From: Corynebacterium mycetoides
Lineage (GTDB): Bacteria > Actinomycetota > Actinomycetes > Mycobacteriales > Mycobacteriaceae
Direction of reading: 5' to 3'
Length of the DNA: 64,000 bases
Assembly: GCF_900103625.1 (NCBI RefSeq)
Contig: NZ_LT629700.1
Coordinates: 62,001 to 126,000, forward strand
Shown here: piece by piece, positions 19,649-28,194 of the stretch
Layout of the letters: each line of letters opens with the position of its first letter
Numbering within the stretch: position 1 is the first letter of the stretch
Made by a program: the position numbers and the translations under genes
The notes under the pieces: model-generated
Told to the model about the DNA's origin: nothing
Seen by the model: only the letters and a program-made list of their open reading frames with translations
Database searches by the model: none

Positions 19649-19987
19649 GTGTCAGGATCGACCGCAATCCCCACCCGGAGAGAACCGACTCCGGACGAGT
19701 TCGTCGCCATGCAGCGCAGCGAGGAGTTCCAGGAGCTCCGCAAGACCTACCGCGGCTTCACCTTCCCGGTGTCCGTCGCCTTCTTCGTCTGGTACCTCTT
19801 CTACGTCGTCGTGGCGACGTTCTTCCCGGAGACCATGGCGCAGCCTTTCCTCGGGATGAACGTCGGTATCTGGCTGGGTATCGCCCAGTTCATCACCACC
19901 TTCTTGATCACGTACGTCTACGTGCGCTACGCCAACAAGAACATCGAGCCGCGCGCGGCCCACATCCGCGAAGAAATGGAGGGCTAG
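19649..19987 (+). CDS. DUF485 family membrane protein
   Basis: A 112-residue protein with two membrane helices (FPVSVAFFVWYLFYVVVATFF and IWLGIAQFITTFLITYVYV) joined by a short extracytoplasmic loop with PETMAQPFLG. The family sequence FVAMQRSEEFQELRKTYRGFTFP precedes the first helix. DUF485 genes are regularly paired with acetate/solute symporters and are thought to be accessory. GTG at 19649 is chosen over the longer frame because AAAGGA is correctly placed. The symporter starts four bases after its stop codon. Confidence 0.88.
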   Translation: MSGSTAIPTRREPTPDEFVAMQRSEEFQELRKTYRGFTFPVSVAFFVWYLFYVVVATFFPETMAQPFLGMNVGIWLGIAQFITTFLITYVYVRYANKNIEPRAAHIREEMEG

Positions 19988-19991
19988 AACT

Positions 19992-21647
19992 ATGAGCACC
20001 GTGTACCTAGCCCAGGAGGCCGCCAAGCCGGAGGGCGTAGGCAACCCCGTCCTCAACATCGCCATCTTCGCCGTCTTCATCATCGTCACGATGTTCATCG
20101 TGACCCGTGCCGGCAAAACCACCTCGGAGTCCGCGGACTTCTACACCGGCGGCGCCTCTTTCAGCGGCACCCAGAACGGCCTCGCCATCGCCGGCGACTA
20201 CCTCTCTGCGGCGTCGTTCCTCGGCATCGTCGGGTCCATCGCGTTGACGGGCTACGACGGGTTCCTCTACTCCATCGGCTTCTTCGTCGCGTGGCTCGTC
20301 GCCCTCCTGCTCGTCGCGGAGCCCCTGCGCAACGTGGGGCGCTTCACCATGGCGGACGTGCTGTCGTTCCGCCTGCGCCAGAAGCCGGTGCGCGTCGCCG
20401 CCGCTTTCGGCACGCTGTTCGTCTCGCTGTTCTACCTCATCGCGCAGATGGCCGGCGCCGGCTCGCTGGTGTCCGTGCTGCTCAACCTGCACTCCTTCTC
20501 GGCCCAGGCGGTGTGCGTCGTCGTGGTCGGCATCGTCATGATCGCCTACGTCCTCATCGGCGGCATGAAGGGCACCACGTACGTTCAAATGATCAAGGCC
20601 GTGCTGCTCATCAGCGGCGTCGCCATCATGACCGTGCTGGTTTTCGTGGCCGTCAAGGGAGGCATGAACACCCTGTTCACGGAGGCCGTTGATTCCCACG
20701 CGGCGTCCGAATACATCCGGGAGAAGGGCTACGAGGCGAGCGCGATCATGGCCCCCGGCCTGAAGTACGGCGCCACCGTGACCAGCCAGATCGACTTCAT
20801 CTCGCTCGGTCTCTCCCTGGTCCTCGGTACCGCCGGCCTGCCGCACGTGCTCATGCGCTTCTACACCGTGCCCACGGCGAAGGAAGCCCGCAAGTCCGTC
20901 ACCTGGGCCATCGTGCTCATCGGCTCCTTCTACCTGCTCACCCTCGTGCTGGGCTACGGCGCTGCCGCTCTCGTCGGCCCGGACCGCATCCTCGCGGCGC
21001 CGGGCGGCGCCAACGCCGCGGCTCCGCTGCTCGCCTTCGAGCTCGGCGGCTCCATCTTCATGGCGCTGATCTCCGCGGTCGCCTTCGCCACGGTGCTCGC
21101 CGTGGTCGCGGGCCTGGCCATTACCGCCTCCGCCTCGGTCGCCCACGACATTTACGACGCCGTGCTTCGCGACGGCACCGCCTCCGAAGAGGAGCAGGTC
21201 CGCGTCTCCCGCGTCACCGTGGTGATCATCGGCATCGTCGCCATCGTCCTGGGCATCCTCGCGATGTCGCAGAACGTCGCCTTCCTGGTCTCGTTGGCCT
21301 TCGCCATCGCGGCGTCCGCGAACCTGCCGACGATCCTGTACTCGCTGTACTGGAAACGCTTCAACACCACGGGTGCCGTGGCGTCGATGTACACCGGCCT
21401 GATCACGGCCCTGGTGCTCATCGTCCTCTCCCCGGCGGTCTCGGGCGCCCCGTCCGCCATGTTCCCGAACGCCGACTGGTCGATCTTCCCGCTGACCAGC
21501 CCGGGCATCGTATCCATCCCGCTGGCGTTCCTCGCCGGCATCATCGGCACCTACCTGGGCAAGCCGGACAACATGGAGGCACTGCAGGCCGAGATGGAAG
21601 TCCGTTCGCTGACCGGCGTCGGCGTCGAGGCCCCGGTCGACCACTAG
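19992..21647 (+). CDS. mctC: Monocarboxylate/cation symporter MctC (ActP-like)
   Basis: A 551-residue sodium:solute symporter family protein with about 13 helices, for uptake of acetate, pyruvate and propionate by homology to C. glutamicum MctC. Typical motifs are DFYTGGASFSGTQNGLAIAGDYLSAASFLG (residues 48-77), RFTMADVLSFRLRQKPVR, and SQIDFISLGLSLVLGTAGLPHVLMRFYT, ahead of the region usual for Na+ coordination. It forms an operon with the DUF485 gene, as in C. glutamicum, and is closed by a strong bidirectional terminator. Confidence 0.92.
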   Translation: MSTVYLAQEAAKPEGVGNPVLNIAIFAVFIIVTMFIVTRAGKTTSESADFYTGGASFSGTQNGLAIAGDYLSAASFLGIVGSIALTGYDGFLYSIGFFVAWLVALLLVAEPLRNVGRFTMADVLSFRLRQKPVRVAAAFGTLFVSLFYLIAQMAGAGSLVSVLLNLHSFSAQAVCVVVVGIVMIAYVLIGGMKGTTYVQMIKAVLLISGVAIMTVLVFVAVKGGMNTLFTEAVDSHAASEYIREKGYEASAIMAPGLKYGATVTSQIDFISLGLSLVLGTAGLPHVLMRFYTVPTAKEARKSVTWAIVLIGSFYLLTLVLGYGAAALVGPDRILAAPGGANAAAPLLAFELGGSIFMALISAVAFATVLAVVAGLAITASASVAHDIYDAVLRDGTASEEEQVRVSRVTVVIIGIVAIVLGILAMSQNVAFLVSLAFAIAASANLPTILYSLYWKRFNTTGAVASMYTGLITALVLIVLSPAVSGAPSAMFPNADWSIFPLTSPGIVSIPLAFLAGIIGTYLGKPDNMEALQAEMEVRSLTGVGVEAPVDH

Positions 21648-21660
21648 TTACCATTCAGCG

Positions 21661-21690
21661 AAAAAAGACCCGCCGCGGCGGGTCTTTTTT
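21661..21690. terminator. Bidirectional terminator between mctC and the DUF1906 gene
   Basis: A perfect palindrome: six A, an 18-bp self-complementary core (GACCCGCCGCGGCGGGTC) and six T. It serves mctC on the plus strand and the DUF1906 gene on the minus strand. Confidence 0.95.
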
Positions 21691-21701
21691 CGTGCGGTGC
21701 T

Positions 21702-22592
21702 CTAGGGGAGGAACGCCCTGGCCTGGGCGATGGCCTGGTCGATGGTGGCCGGCAGCTGAGCGGAGAGCTGCGAGGAGAGCTGGGACGAGCCCTGCAGCAG
21801 CTGGTCCACCGGGATCGCGGGCAGCGCCGGGGCGGCGGGGGCGACCGGGGAGGCCTGGCCCGGGGTCCACTGCCCCCAGTCCGCGGTGTAGACGTTGTTG
21901 ATGTCGCAGACGACGCCGTCGATGGTGGTCTGCCACTTTGCCACCTGGTGGATGTTGGCACGCGGGTGGATGCGCCCGTTGGAACCCCAGTCGTGCATCC
22001 AGTAGAAGGAACCGATTCCGTCCTCGGACGCCCACTGGATGCAGTTGTAGTTGCCGTAGACGCCGGTGAGGTAGCCCGCGGCCGTCAGCGCCGCGCTGAA
22101 CGCCCGCAGGTAGGGGCGGATCTGGTTGTCGTACTGGGGGCGGGTCGGGTTGTCGTCGATGGCGATGTAGATCGGCCGCCCGGTGGGTCCGCCCGCGGCC
22201 CGGTGCAGGTGGATGGCCTGGGGCGCGTGGGTCGCGGCGGCGGCCGCCCCGCCCAGCCAGTCCGCGGTTTGGGCGCGGCCGAACTGGTAGACGGATGCGG
22301 TCGCGAGCCCGTTGGCTTTGAAGTCCTGGGTCTCGGCGAGCGAGACGGGCTTGCCCAGCATCCACGTCGCGTCCGGGCGCGGCTGCGAGACGTAGCGCAC
22401 GGCGCCGAGATGCCCGGCCGCCTTGACGGAGCGACCGGAGGGTACGCCGGCGGAGTAGTCGAGCACGGTGCCCACCACGGCGCGCTGGGCGTGGGCGGAT
22501 GGGGCGAGTCCGGCGGTGGTCACGGTGCCGGCCGCGGCGGCCAGGGCCGCGGTTTTGAGGAATCGGCGGCGGTCAAGGGGGGAGTGGGGCAT
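21702..22592 (-). CDS. Tat-exported DUF1906 (glycoside-hydrolase-like) protein
   Basis: A 296-residue protein with a twin-arginine signal (DRRRFLKTAALAAAA, ending at AHA about residue 35). The DUF1906 domain begins GTVLDYSAGVPSGRSVKAAG and contains IYIAIDDNPTRP, AGYLTGVYGNYNCIQW and the metal- or sugar-site-like FYWMHDW. It resembles Rv2525c of M. tuberculosis, a cell-wall-associated Tat substrate with a glycoside-hydrolase fold. The C-terminal 50 residues are proline/alanine- then glutamine/serine-rich. The ATG at 22592 has GGAGG six bases upstream. Confidence 0.85.
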   Translation of the reverse strand: MPHSPLDRRRFLKTAALAAAAGTVTTAGLAPSAHAQRAVVGTVLDYSAGVPSGRSVKAAGHLGAVRYVSQPRPDATWMLGKPVSLAETQDFKANGLATASVYQFGRAQTADWLGGAAAAATHAPQAIHLHRAAGGPTGRPIYIAIDDNPTRPQYDNQIRPYLRAFSAALTAAGYLTGVYGNYNCIQWASEDGIGSFYWMHDWGSNGRIHPRANIHQVAKWQTTIDGVVCDINNVYTADWGQWTPGQASPVAPAAPALPAIPVDQLLQGSSQLSSQLSAQLPATIDQAIAQARAFLP

Positions 22593-22653
22593 GGAGTCCT
22601 CCAAAAGAGACATCATCTTTCACACGAATTTACTCCCGTAACATACCACCTGG

Positions 22654-23502
22654 GTGCTAGCGTCGGGGATTTTGATTACCAGCACGTTTTACGGAACGTC
22701 CAGCGTGCACGTCACGGACGGGGACACGAACATCTTCGTCGATGCCTTCCTCACCCGGCCCAGTCTTGCCCGGCTGGTGTTCCGCAGGCTGGAACCAGAC
22801 GAGGCGATCATTGACGCAGCGCTCGCGCGAGGGGGCGTCGATAAGCTCGATGCCCTATTCGTCGCGCACTCGCACCACGACCACCTCTTGGACGCGCCGC
22901 GCGTGGCAGACAAACTCGGCGCGACGCTGTACGGATCGCGCTCGACGCTCAACTACGGCAGGAGAGAAGGGCTAAGGGAAGACAGGCTCGCAGAGATCGC
23001 CGGCGGGTCGCGGGTCACCGTCGGCGACTTCACCGTCACCGTCGTCGAGGCTCCGCACAGCCCCGGCAACGTCGCCCCCGGCGTCATCCGCGGCGCGCTC
23101 GCGTCCCCCTGCCACGTGCTCGAGTTCAAAGACGGCGGTTGCTTCGTCTTCCACCTCCACCACCCGGGAGGCGAGATCCTTGTCCTGCCCAGCGCCAACT
23201 ACCGCCCCGGGTTTGTGGACGGCCTGCGCGCGGATGTCGTCTATCTCGGCATCGGCGCGCTCGGCAGGCAGCCGCGGCAGTTCCAGGAGGCGTACTGGGC
23301 GAACACGGCGGGCGCGCTTCAGCCCGCGACGGTCATTCCCATCCACTGGGACAACTTCGGCCGGCCGCTGTCCAAGCCGTTCACGCCGCTGCCTTTCCCG
23401 GCTGATAACGTCAGGGCGTCCCGGCGCTTCCTGGAGGACAAGGCCGCCCGCGCCGGGTGCGATCTCCGCTTCCCGGAGCCGTTCAGCGTGCACACCCTCT
23501 AG
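22654..23502 (+). CDS. Metallo-beta-lactamase-fold hydrolase
   Basis: A protein of about 282 residues with the zinc-binding motif AHSHHDH near residue 71 (HxHxDH), a later histidine in HSPGNVAPG, and a C-terminal PIHWDNFGRPL histidine. An N-terminal stretch of small hydrophobic residues (ASGILITSTFYGTSSVHV) is the first beta-strand pair, not a clear signal peptide. The substrate is unknown; such MBL proteins include lactonases and phosphodiesterases. The GTG at 22654 is used tentatively because TAACAT lies nine bases upstream; TTG at 22672 is an alternative. It is convergent with the next gene, with a four-base overlap. Confidence 0.75.
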   Translation: MLASGILITSTFYGTSSVHVTDGDTNIFVDAFLTRPSLARLVFRRLEPDEAIIDAALARGGVDKLDALFVAHSHHDHLLDAPRVADKLGATLYGSRSTLNYGRREGLREDRLAEIAGGSRVTVGDFTVTVVEAPHSPGNVAPGVIRGALASPCHVLEFKDGGCFVFHLHHPGGEILVLPSANYRPGFVDGLRADVVYLGIGALGRQPRQFQEAYWANTAGALQPATVIPIHWDNFGRPLSKPFTPLPFPADNVRASRRFLEDKAARAGCDLRFPEPFSVHTL

Positions 23503-23837
23503 TGGGGCAGCTGCTCCCAACGCACGGTGGCATCAAACCGGCTGAAGTGCGCGGCGGCGTCTTCGGTGGCGTACGCGATCGCGTCGGCCACGTCCTCGCC
23601 CCCGGCCATGAAGTCGATCACCCGCGTCGTGGGCGTCGCGCTGCCGGTGACTTCGTGCGCGGACCAGCCGCCGCTGCCGTGGACGCCGCCGCGCTCCGGC
23701 AGCGCGTCGAAGAACGAGGCGACGGCGCGCCGCGCGGTCGCGGCGTCGGAGAACGTGAAGTGCGCGCGCAGGGTGACGGGGTCGCCCGGGCGCTTCGTGC
23801 CCCACGCCCAGTCGTAGTCGACGGAATAGGTCTCCAT
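23499..23837 (-). CDS. Conserved hypothetical protein
   Basis: A 112-residue soluble protein that I cannot assign. It starts METYSVDYDWAWGTKRPGDP and has alternating aromatic and charged residues suggesting a beta-rich fold, then RVIDFMAGGEDVADAIAYATEDA. There is no signal, membrane segment or cysteine. The ATG at 23835-23837 follows from its position only 14 bases from the divergent panC start; the frame is open a little further but would run into the panC start region. Likely a real gene because it is bounded by convergent and divergent coding genes without leftover space. Confidence 0.6.
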   Translation of the reverse strand: METYSVDYDWAWGTKRPGDPVTLRAHFTFSDAATARRAVASFFDALPERGGVHGSGGWSAHEVTGSATPTTRVIDFMAGGEDVADAIAYATEDAAAHFSRFDATVRWEQLPH

Positions 23838-23851
23838 TACATTTTCCTTAC

Positions 23852-24643
23852 ATGACCGCAATTGTTCATACGCCCGCCGAACTTACCGCCGCGCTCGGAT
23901 CCACGTCGCCGCTCGTGCTCGTGCCCACCATGGGCGCGCTGCACGAGGGCCACCTCTCCCTGGTGCGGGAGGCAAAGAAGCTGGGCGGGCCCGTGGTGGT
24001 GAGCATCTTTGTCAACCCGCTGCAGTTCGCGCCAGGCGAGGACCTCGACGCCTACCCGCGAACCCTGGAGGCGGACGTCGCGCTGTTGGACAACGAGGGC
24101 GTTGACGCCGTGTTCGCGCCGTCCGCCGCCACGATGTACCCCAACGGGCCGCGCACCACCATCCACCCGGGACCCGCGGGTGCCATCCTCGAGGGCGCGT
24201 CGCGCCCCACCCACTTCGCCGGCGTGCTTACCGTGGTGGCCAAGCTGTTGTCGCTCACCCGCGCCACCGACGCCTTCTTCGGCGAGAAGGACTACCAGCA
24301 GCTGGTGCTCGTCCGGCAGATGGTGGACGACCTCAACCTGCCCGTGCGCATCCACGGCTGCCCGATCGTGCGTGAGGATTCCGGCCTGGCCATGTCGTCG
24401 CGCAACCGCTACCTGTCGGAGGATGAGGCGCGGCTCGCGCAGGTGCTGTCGCGGGCCCTGGCCACCAAGGACCTCGCCCAAGCTCGCTCGCTTATCGACG
24501 CCACCCCCGGCGTGGACCTCGACTACCTGGCGCTGACCACGCCCGACCTGGAACCCGCCGGCGCGGACGACGCGGGCCCGAAGCGCCTGCTGGTCGCGGC
24601 GCGGGTGGGAACGACGCGGCTCATCGACAACGTGGCGGTCTAG
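23852..24643 (+). CDS. panC: Pantothenate synthetase
   Basis: A 263-residue enzyme joining pantoate and beta-alanine with ATP in coenzyme A synthesis. The nucleotide-binding HIGH-like motif PTMGALHEGH covers residues 25-34. SIFVNPLQFAPGEDLDAYPR, THFAGVLTVVAKLL, FFGEKDYQQLVLVRQMV, and the KMSKS-equivalent REDSGLAMSSRNRYL follow in the expected order. The C-terminus is somewhat shorter than in E. coli (283 residues). Its partner gene panB lies directly behind it on the opposite strand, with no intergenic base. Confidence 0.93.
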   Translation: MTAIVHTPAELTAALGSTSPLVLVPTMGALHEGHLSLVREAKKLGGPVVVSIFVNPLQFAPGEDLDAYPRTLEADVALLDNEGVDAVFAPSAATMYPNGPRTTIHPGPAGAILEGASRPTHFAGVLTVVAKLLSLTRATDAFFGEKDYQQLVLVRQMVDDLNLPVRIHGCPIVREDSGLAMSSRNRYLSEDEARLAQVLSRALATKDLAQARSLIDATPGVDLDYLALTTPDLEPAGADDAGPKRLLVAARVGTTRLIDNVAV

Positions 24644-25462
24644 CTAGAAGGCGTGCTCCGCGGCGGGGAACGCGCCCTCGTGCACGGCCTGCTTGTAGGC
24701 GGCGGCCGCGGAGCTCAATTCCGCGCCCACCTGGCCGAAGTTGCGGACGAACTTCGGGCGCCTCCCGCCGGCCGGCAGATCGACCATGTCGTGCCACACC
24801 AGCACCTGGGCGTCCGTGCCGGCTCCGGCGCCGATGCCGATGGTGGGGATGGGCGTGCCGCGGGTGATCTCAGCGGCGAGGTCGGCCGGGACCATTTCGA
24901 AGACCACCATGTCGGCTCCGGCAGCGACGACGGCAGCGGTGTCGTCGATAAGCGATTGCGCAGCCTCGTTGCGGCCTTGGACCTTGAACCCGCCCAGGTT
25001 ATCCACCGACTGCGGGGTAAAACCCACGTGGGCGCAGACCGCCAGGCCCGCGTCTTTCAGCGCGCGGATGCGCGAGCTGACGCGCACGCCGCCCTCGAGC
25101 TTGACCATGTGGGCGCCCGTGCGGTGGATGAGCTCGGTGGCGCTTGTGACGCACTGCTCGTCGCTGGCCTCGTACGTGCCGAAGGGGAGATCCACCACAA
25201 CGAGCGCGTTTCCCGCCCCGCGCACGACCGCGGCGCCCAGGTAGGCCATTTCGTCGAGGGAGACCATGTTGGTGGTCTCGTAACCGAAGACGACGTTGGC
25301 GGCGGAATCGCCCACAAGCAGGCACTCGATACCAGCCGCCGCGAAGGCGCGGGCCGTGGAGTAGTCGTACGCCGTGAGCATCGCCCACTTCTCCCCGCGC
25401 GCCGTCTTCTCTTTCAGGTCCGACACGCGGACCTTCTTTGTGGGGGTCAGGTAACCAGTCAT
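24644..25462 (-). CDS. panB: 3-methyl-2-oxobutanoate hydroxymethyltransferase (ketopantoate synthase)
   Basis: A 272-residue TIM-barrel enzyme that makes ketopantoate from ketoisovalerate. Family motifs are AMLTAYDYSTARAFAAAGIECLLVGDSAANVVFGYE (residues 27-62), VVVDLPFGTYEAS, the metal/substrate region AHMVKLEGG, and AHVGFTPQSVDNLGGFKVQGR. The usual order is panB then panC in one operon; here the genes are tail to tail and must have separate promoters. The gluconate permease gene ends 10 bp upstream on the same strand and could co-transcribe panB. Confidence 0.93.
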   Translation of the reverse strand: MTGYLTPTKKVRVSDLKEKTARGEKWAMLTAYDYSTARAFAAAGIECLLVGDSAANVVFGYETTNMVSLDEMAYLGAAVVRGAGNALVVVDLPFGTYEASDEQCVTSATELIHRTGAHMVKLEGGVRVSSRIRALKDAGLAVCAHVGFTPQSVDNLGGFKVQGRNEAAQSLIDDTAAVVAAGADMVVFEMVPADLAAEITRGTPIPTIGIGAGAGTDAQVLVWHDMVDLPAGGRRPKFVRNFGQVGAELSSAAAAYKQAVHEGAFPAAEHAF

Positions 25463-25472
25463 GGGACTGAGA

Positions 25473-26825
25473 CTAAAGGATGAACAATCCGAGAATCCAG
25501 ATAAACACCATCGCCGTGCAGCCCATGACGCCCGTGACCACGGTCTGCGAGCGGTACGCCTGCTGTGGCGTCATCTTGGAAAAGTTGGTGACCACCCAGA
25601 AGTGGCTGTCGTTGGCGTGGGAGACCACCAGCGAACCGGCCGAGATCGCCATCACCACGAGCCCGATCTGCAACGGCGTTTCCATACCGAGTGTGGGCAG
25701 CAGCGGGGCAACGAGGCTGGAGGTGGTGACCATCGCCACCGTCGCCGAGCCCTGCGCCGTCTTGAACAGCACGGAGACGAGGAAGGGGAAGAACAGACCC
25801 AGGCTGGACAGCTGGGTCGCGTTGTTGGAGATGAAGTCCACCACGTCGGTCGAGGAGATCACGCGGCCGAGCACCCCGCCCGCGGCAGTGATGAGGATGA
25901 TCGGGCCGACGGTGCGCAGGCCCTCCTCCACGAAGACGTAGAAGCGGTCCATCATGTGGGTGTCCATCAGCAGCAGCACGGCGAAGAGGAAACCGATGGC
26001 CAGGGCGATCATCGGGGTGCCGATGAAGGTGAGCACGCCGCTGTAACCGAGCGCGGAGGAGATCGAGCCGATGGCCATGAGAATGATGGGCACCACGATC
26101 GGGGTGAGCGAGAGCGCCGTCGACGGCAGGCGGGTGTACGATTTCTTCAGCTCGTTGTAGGCGGCCTCCACGTCCTCGTCGGGCACGGCCTCCGACTCGG
26201 GGGTGATGATCTTCGGGCCGATCCAGACGGAGTAGAAGTACGCGGCGATCATCACCGGGATGGACACGAGCGCGCCCAGGGCCATGACCAGCAGCAGGTT
26301 GTCGCCCAAGCCGAGGTTGGACGCGGACGCCAGCGGGCCGGGGGTCGGCGGGATGAACACGTGCGAGGTGAACAGGCCGGCCGACAGCGCGATCGCCATC
26401 GTCGCCGGGGACGCACCGGTGCGCTGGGCGAGCGCCCGGCGCACCGGGTTCAAGATGACGAAGCCGGAATCGGAGAACACCGGGATGCACACAACCCAGC
26501 CCATCAGCTGGATGGCGAGCACGGGGTGTTTCTTGCCGATCACGCGCACGATGGCGTCGGCAAGCTGGAAGGCCGCACCGGTCTTCTCCAGGATGAAGCC
26601 GATGAGCGTACCGAAGATGACCACGAGGCCGAAGGACTTGAAGGTCGCGGCGAAGCCGTCACCGATGACGTTGGTGATCTCGGTCAGCGGGATTCCGCCG
26701 ATGAGTCCGAAGACCAGCGACACAAACAGCAGAGAGAGGAAGGGGTGAATCTTCCACTTCGAGATCATCAGGATGAGGAAGATGATCGAGAGGACGAACA
26801 CGCCCATCAACGGTAAGCCGGTCAT
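25473..26825 (-). CDS. gntP: GntP-family gluconate/sugar-acid permease
   Basis: A 450-residue membrane protein with about 12 helices. Diagnostic segments are KWKIHPFLSLLFVSLVFGLIGGIP, FGTLIGFILEKTGAAFQLADAIV, the central FSDSGFVILNPVRRALAQRTG and SHVFIPPTPGPLASA, and a late QGSATVAMVTTSS region with SHANDSHFWVVTNFS. These are typical of GntP symporters for gluconate and related acids. A TACATAAT-like -10 on the minus strand lies in the 135-bp gap shared with the divergent dehydrogenase gene. Confidence 0.85.
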   Translation of the reverse strand: MTGLPLMGVFVLSIIFLILMISKWKIHPFLSLLFVSLVFGLIGGIPLTEITNVIGDGFAATFKSFGLVVIFGTLIGFILEKTGAAFQLADAIVRVIGKKHPVLAIQLMGWVVCIPVFSDSGFVILNPVRRALAQRTGASPATMAIALSAGLFTSHVFIPPTPGPLASASNLGLGDNLLLVMALGALVSIPVMIAAYFYSVWIGPKIITPESEAVPDEDVEAAYNELKKSYTRLPSTALSLTPIVVPIILMAIGSISSALGYSGVLTFIGTPMIALAIGFLFAVLLLMDTHMMDRFYVFVEEGLRTVGPIILITAAGGVLGRVISSTDVVDFISNNATQLSSLGLFFPFLVSVLFKTAQGSATVAMVTTSSLVAPLLPTLGMETPLQIGLVVMAISAGSLVVSHANDSHFWVVTNFSKMTPQQAYRSQTVVTGVMGCTAMVFIWILGLFIL

Positions 26826-26960
26826 AGTGCTCCTTGGAACCTGGGAAAATTATGTACAGCCTATCGGACACCTCCTCCAGCTCCGGCAACGGGCTGAGGG
26901 AAAAGGCGTATCGTCGGAGTCGTACCCACAAAACACGGGAAACAGCTACAAGGAGTAACA

Positions 26961-27827
26961 ATGAGCACAGCAATGATTTTCGGTGGCGGTTTGATCGGCA
27001 TGTCCTTCGCCGAGCGCTTCGCGGAACACGGGTGGGCGGTCCGCGTTGTCGACGTGCGCCCGGAGGTCGGCGAGGACGTGGCCAAGCGCCTGGGAGAGAA
27101 GGGCGATTTCTTCACCGACCTTGAGGCCGCCCTCGACGGCGTGGACTTCGTCCAAGAGGCCGGGCCGGAGAAAATCGAGTTTAAGAACGATATCTTCCGC
27201 CAGTTTGCCCAGTTCGCGCCGGAGAACGCGATTTTGGCGTCCTCCTCCTCGGCGCTCCTGCCGTCGAAAATCGCGGAGGGCAACCCCGCGGCCGACCGCA
27301 TTATCGTCGGCCACCCGTTCACCCCACCGGACCTCATGCCGGTCCTCGAGATCGTGCCGAGCCCCGAGACCTCGACGGAGACCCTCGACCGGGCGATGGA
27401 GGTCTACCGCGGGATCGGTTTCGATCCGTCGCGGCTGAACAAGGAGATCCCCGGCTTCGTGGGCAACCGCATCCAGAAGGCCATCATGATGGAGGCGATC
27501 TACCTGATTCAGGAGGGCGTGGTCGACGTGGAGAACTTCGACCGCATCGTGCGCAACTCGCTGGGCCTACGCTACGCGGCGGTGGGTCCCTTCGAGGCCA
27601 ACCGCCTTGGCGGCGGGCCAGATGGCATCACCAAGCTCTTCGACACCATTTTCCGCGGCTGGGAAAAGTCGATGCCCGCCGGAGAGCCGGACATGGACAA
27701 CCTCGACGGCGTGATCGCGCAGGTCAATGAGGCCTACGGGAATGACACCGACTCCTTTACCCAGCGCTCTGAGGTGCGCGACGCGAAGCTCAAGGGGATC
27801 GTCGAGGCGATTTCCGAGGTGGAGTAG
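26961..27827 (+). CDS. 3-hydroxyacid dehydrogenase, L-gulonate 3-dehydrogenase-like
   Basis: A 288-residue dehydrogenase of the 3-hydroxyacyl-CoA dehydrogenase superfamily. The Rossmann motif is FGGGLIGMSFAERFAEHGW (residues 7-25). The region VGHPFTPPDLMPVLEIVPSP and the later REIPGF-like KEIPGFVGNRIQKAIMMEA with LGLRYAAVGPFEANRL resemble the gulonate/carnitine dehydrogenase branch more than butyryl-CoA enzymes. AAGGAG lies five bases before the ATG. It is divergent from the gluconate permease, so oxidation of an imported sugar acid is a reasonable but unproven role. Confidence 0.75.
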   Translation: MSTAMIFGGGLIGMSFAERFAEHGWAVRVVDVRPEVGEDVAKRLGEKGDFFTDLEAALDGVDFVQEAGPEKIEFKNDIFRQFAQFAPENAILASSSSALLPSKIAEGNPAADRIIVGHPFTPPDLMPVLEIVPSPETSTETLDRAMEVYRGIGFDPSRLNKEIPGFVGNRIQKAIMMEAIYLIQEGVVDVENFDRIVRNSLGLRYAAVGPFEANRLGGGPDGITKLFDTIFRGWEKSMPAGEPDMDNLDGVIAQVNEAYGNDTDSFTQRSEVRDAKLKGIVEAISEVE

Positions 27828-27841
27828 GGGGCGGCAAAAAG

Positions 27842-27914
27842 CGCCCCAGAGAGGAATCGAACCTCCGACACCGGCTTTAGGAGAGCCGTGCTCTATCCAC
27901 TGAGCTACTGGGGC
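27842..27914 (-). tRNA. tRNA-Arg (anticodon CCT)
   Basis: The minus strand folds as a 73-nt tRNA: acceptor GCCCCAG/CTGGGGC with discriminator G, D arm GCTCAGTGGATAGAGC, anticodon arm CGGCT-CTCCTAA-AGCCG, and T arm GGAGG-TTCGATT-CCTCT. Loop positions 34-36 read CCT, decoding AGG. CCA is not encoded. A T5 run directly after the 3' end may terminate transcription. Confidence 0.95.
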
Positions 27915-27928
27915 AACGTCACAAAAGG

Positions 27929-28183
27929 TTAGCGCATGGCGTGGTACTTCTTCACCACGGCCCCCACGCCCGGATTCGTCGCGTGGGTGCCGTCCGCGAA
28001 CTTCACCGTGGGCACGATGCGGTTGCCGTTGTTCACGGAGGCGACCCAGTCGGATTCCGCGGCGTGGGCCGGGTCGTCGACGTCGACGACCTCGTACTCG
28101 ACGTCGGTGCGCTTGAGCCCGGCAAGCAGGCTGCGGCAGAAGGGGCACCAGCCGGTGGCGTAGATGGTTACAGGTGCAGACAC
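27929..28183 (-). CDS. Glutaredoxin-like protein, probable mycoredoxin
   Basis: An 84-residue thiol oxidoreductase with the CxxC site ATGWCPFCRSL (Cys residues 12 and 15), a cis-proline segment NRIVPTVKFADGT, and the thioredoxin-fold ending GVGAVVKKYHAMR. Size and sequence fit mycoredoxin, the mycothiol-dependent glutaredoxin of actinobacteria, which removes mycothiol from proteins. The GTG at 28181-28183 has GAAAGG at good spacing. It follows folA by 11 bp on the same strand, so it may be the last gene of the thyA-folA unit. Confidence 0.75.
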   Translation of the reverse strand: MSAPVTIYATGWCPFCRSLLAGLKRTDVEYEVVDVDDPAHAAESDWVASVNNGNRIVPTVKFADGTHATNPGVGAVVKKYHAMR

Positions 28184-28194
28184 GTCAGTACCTT

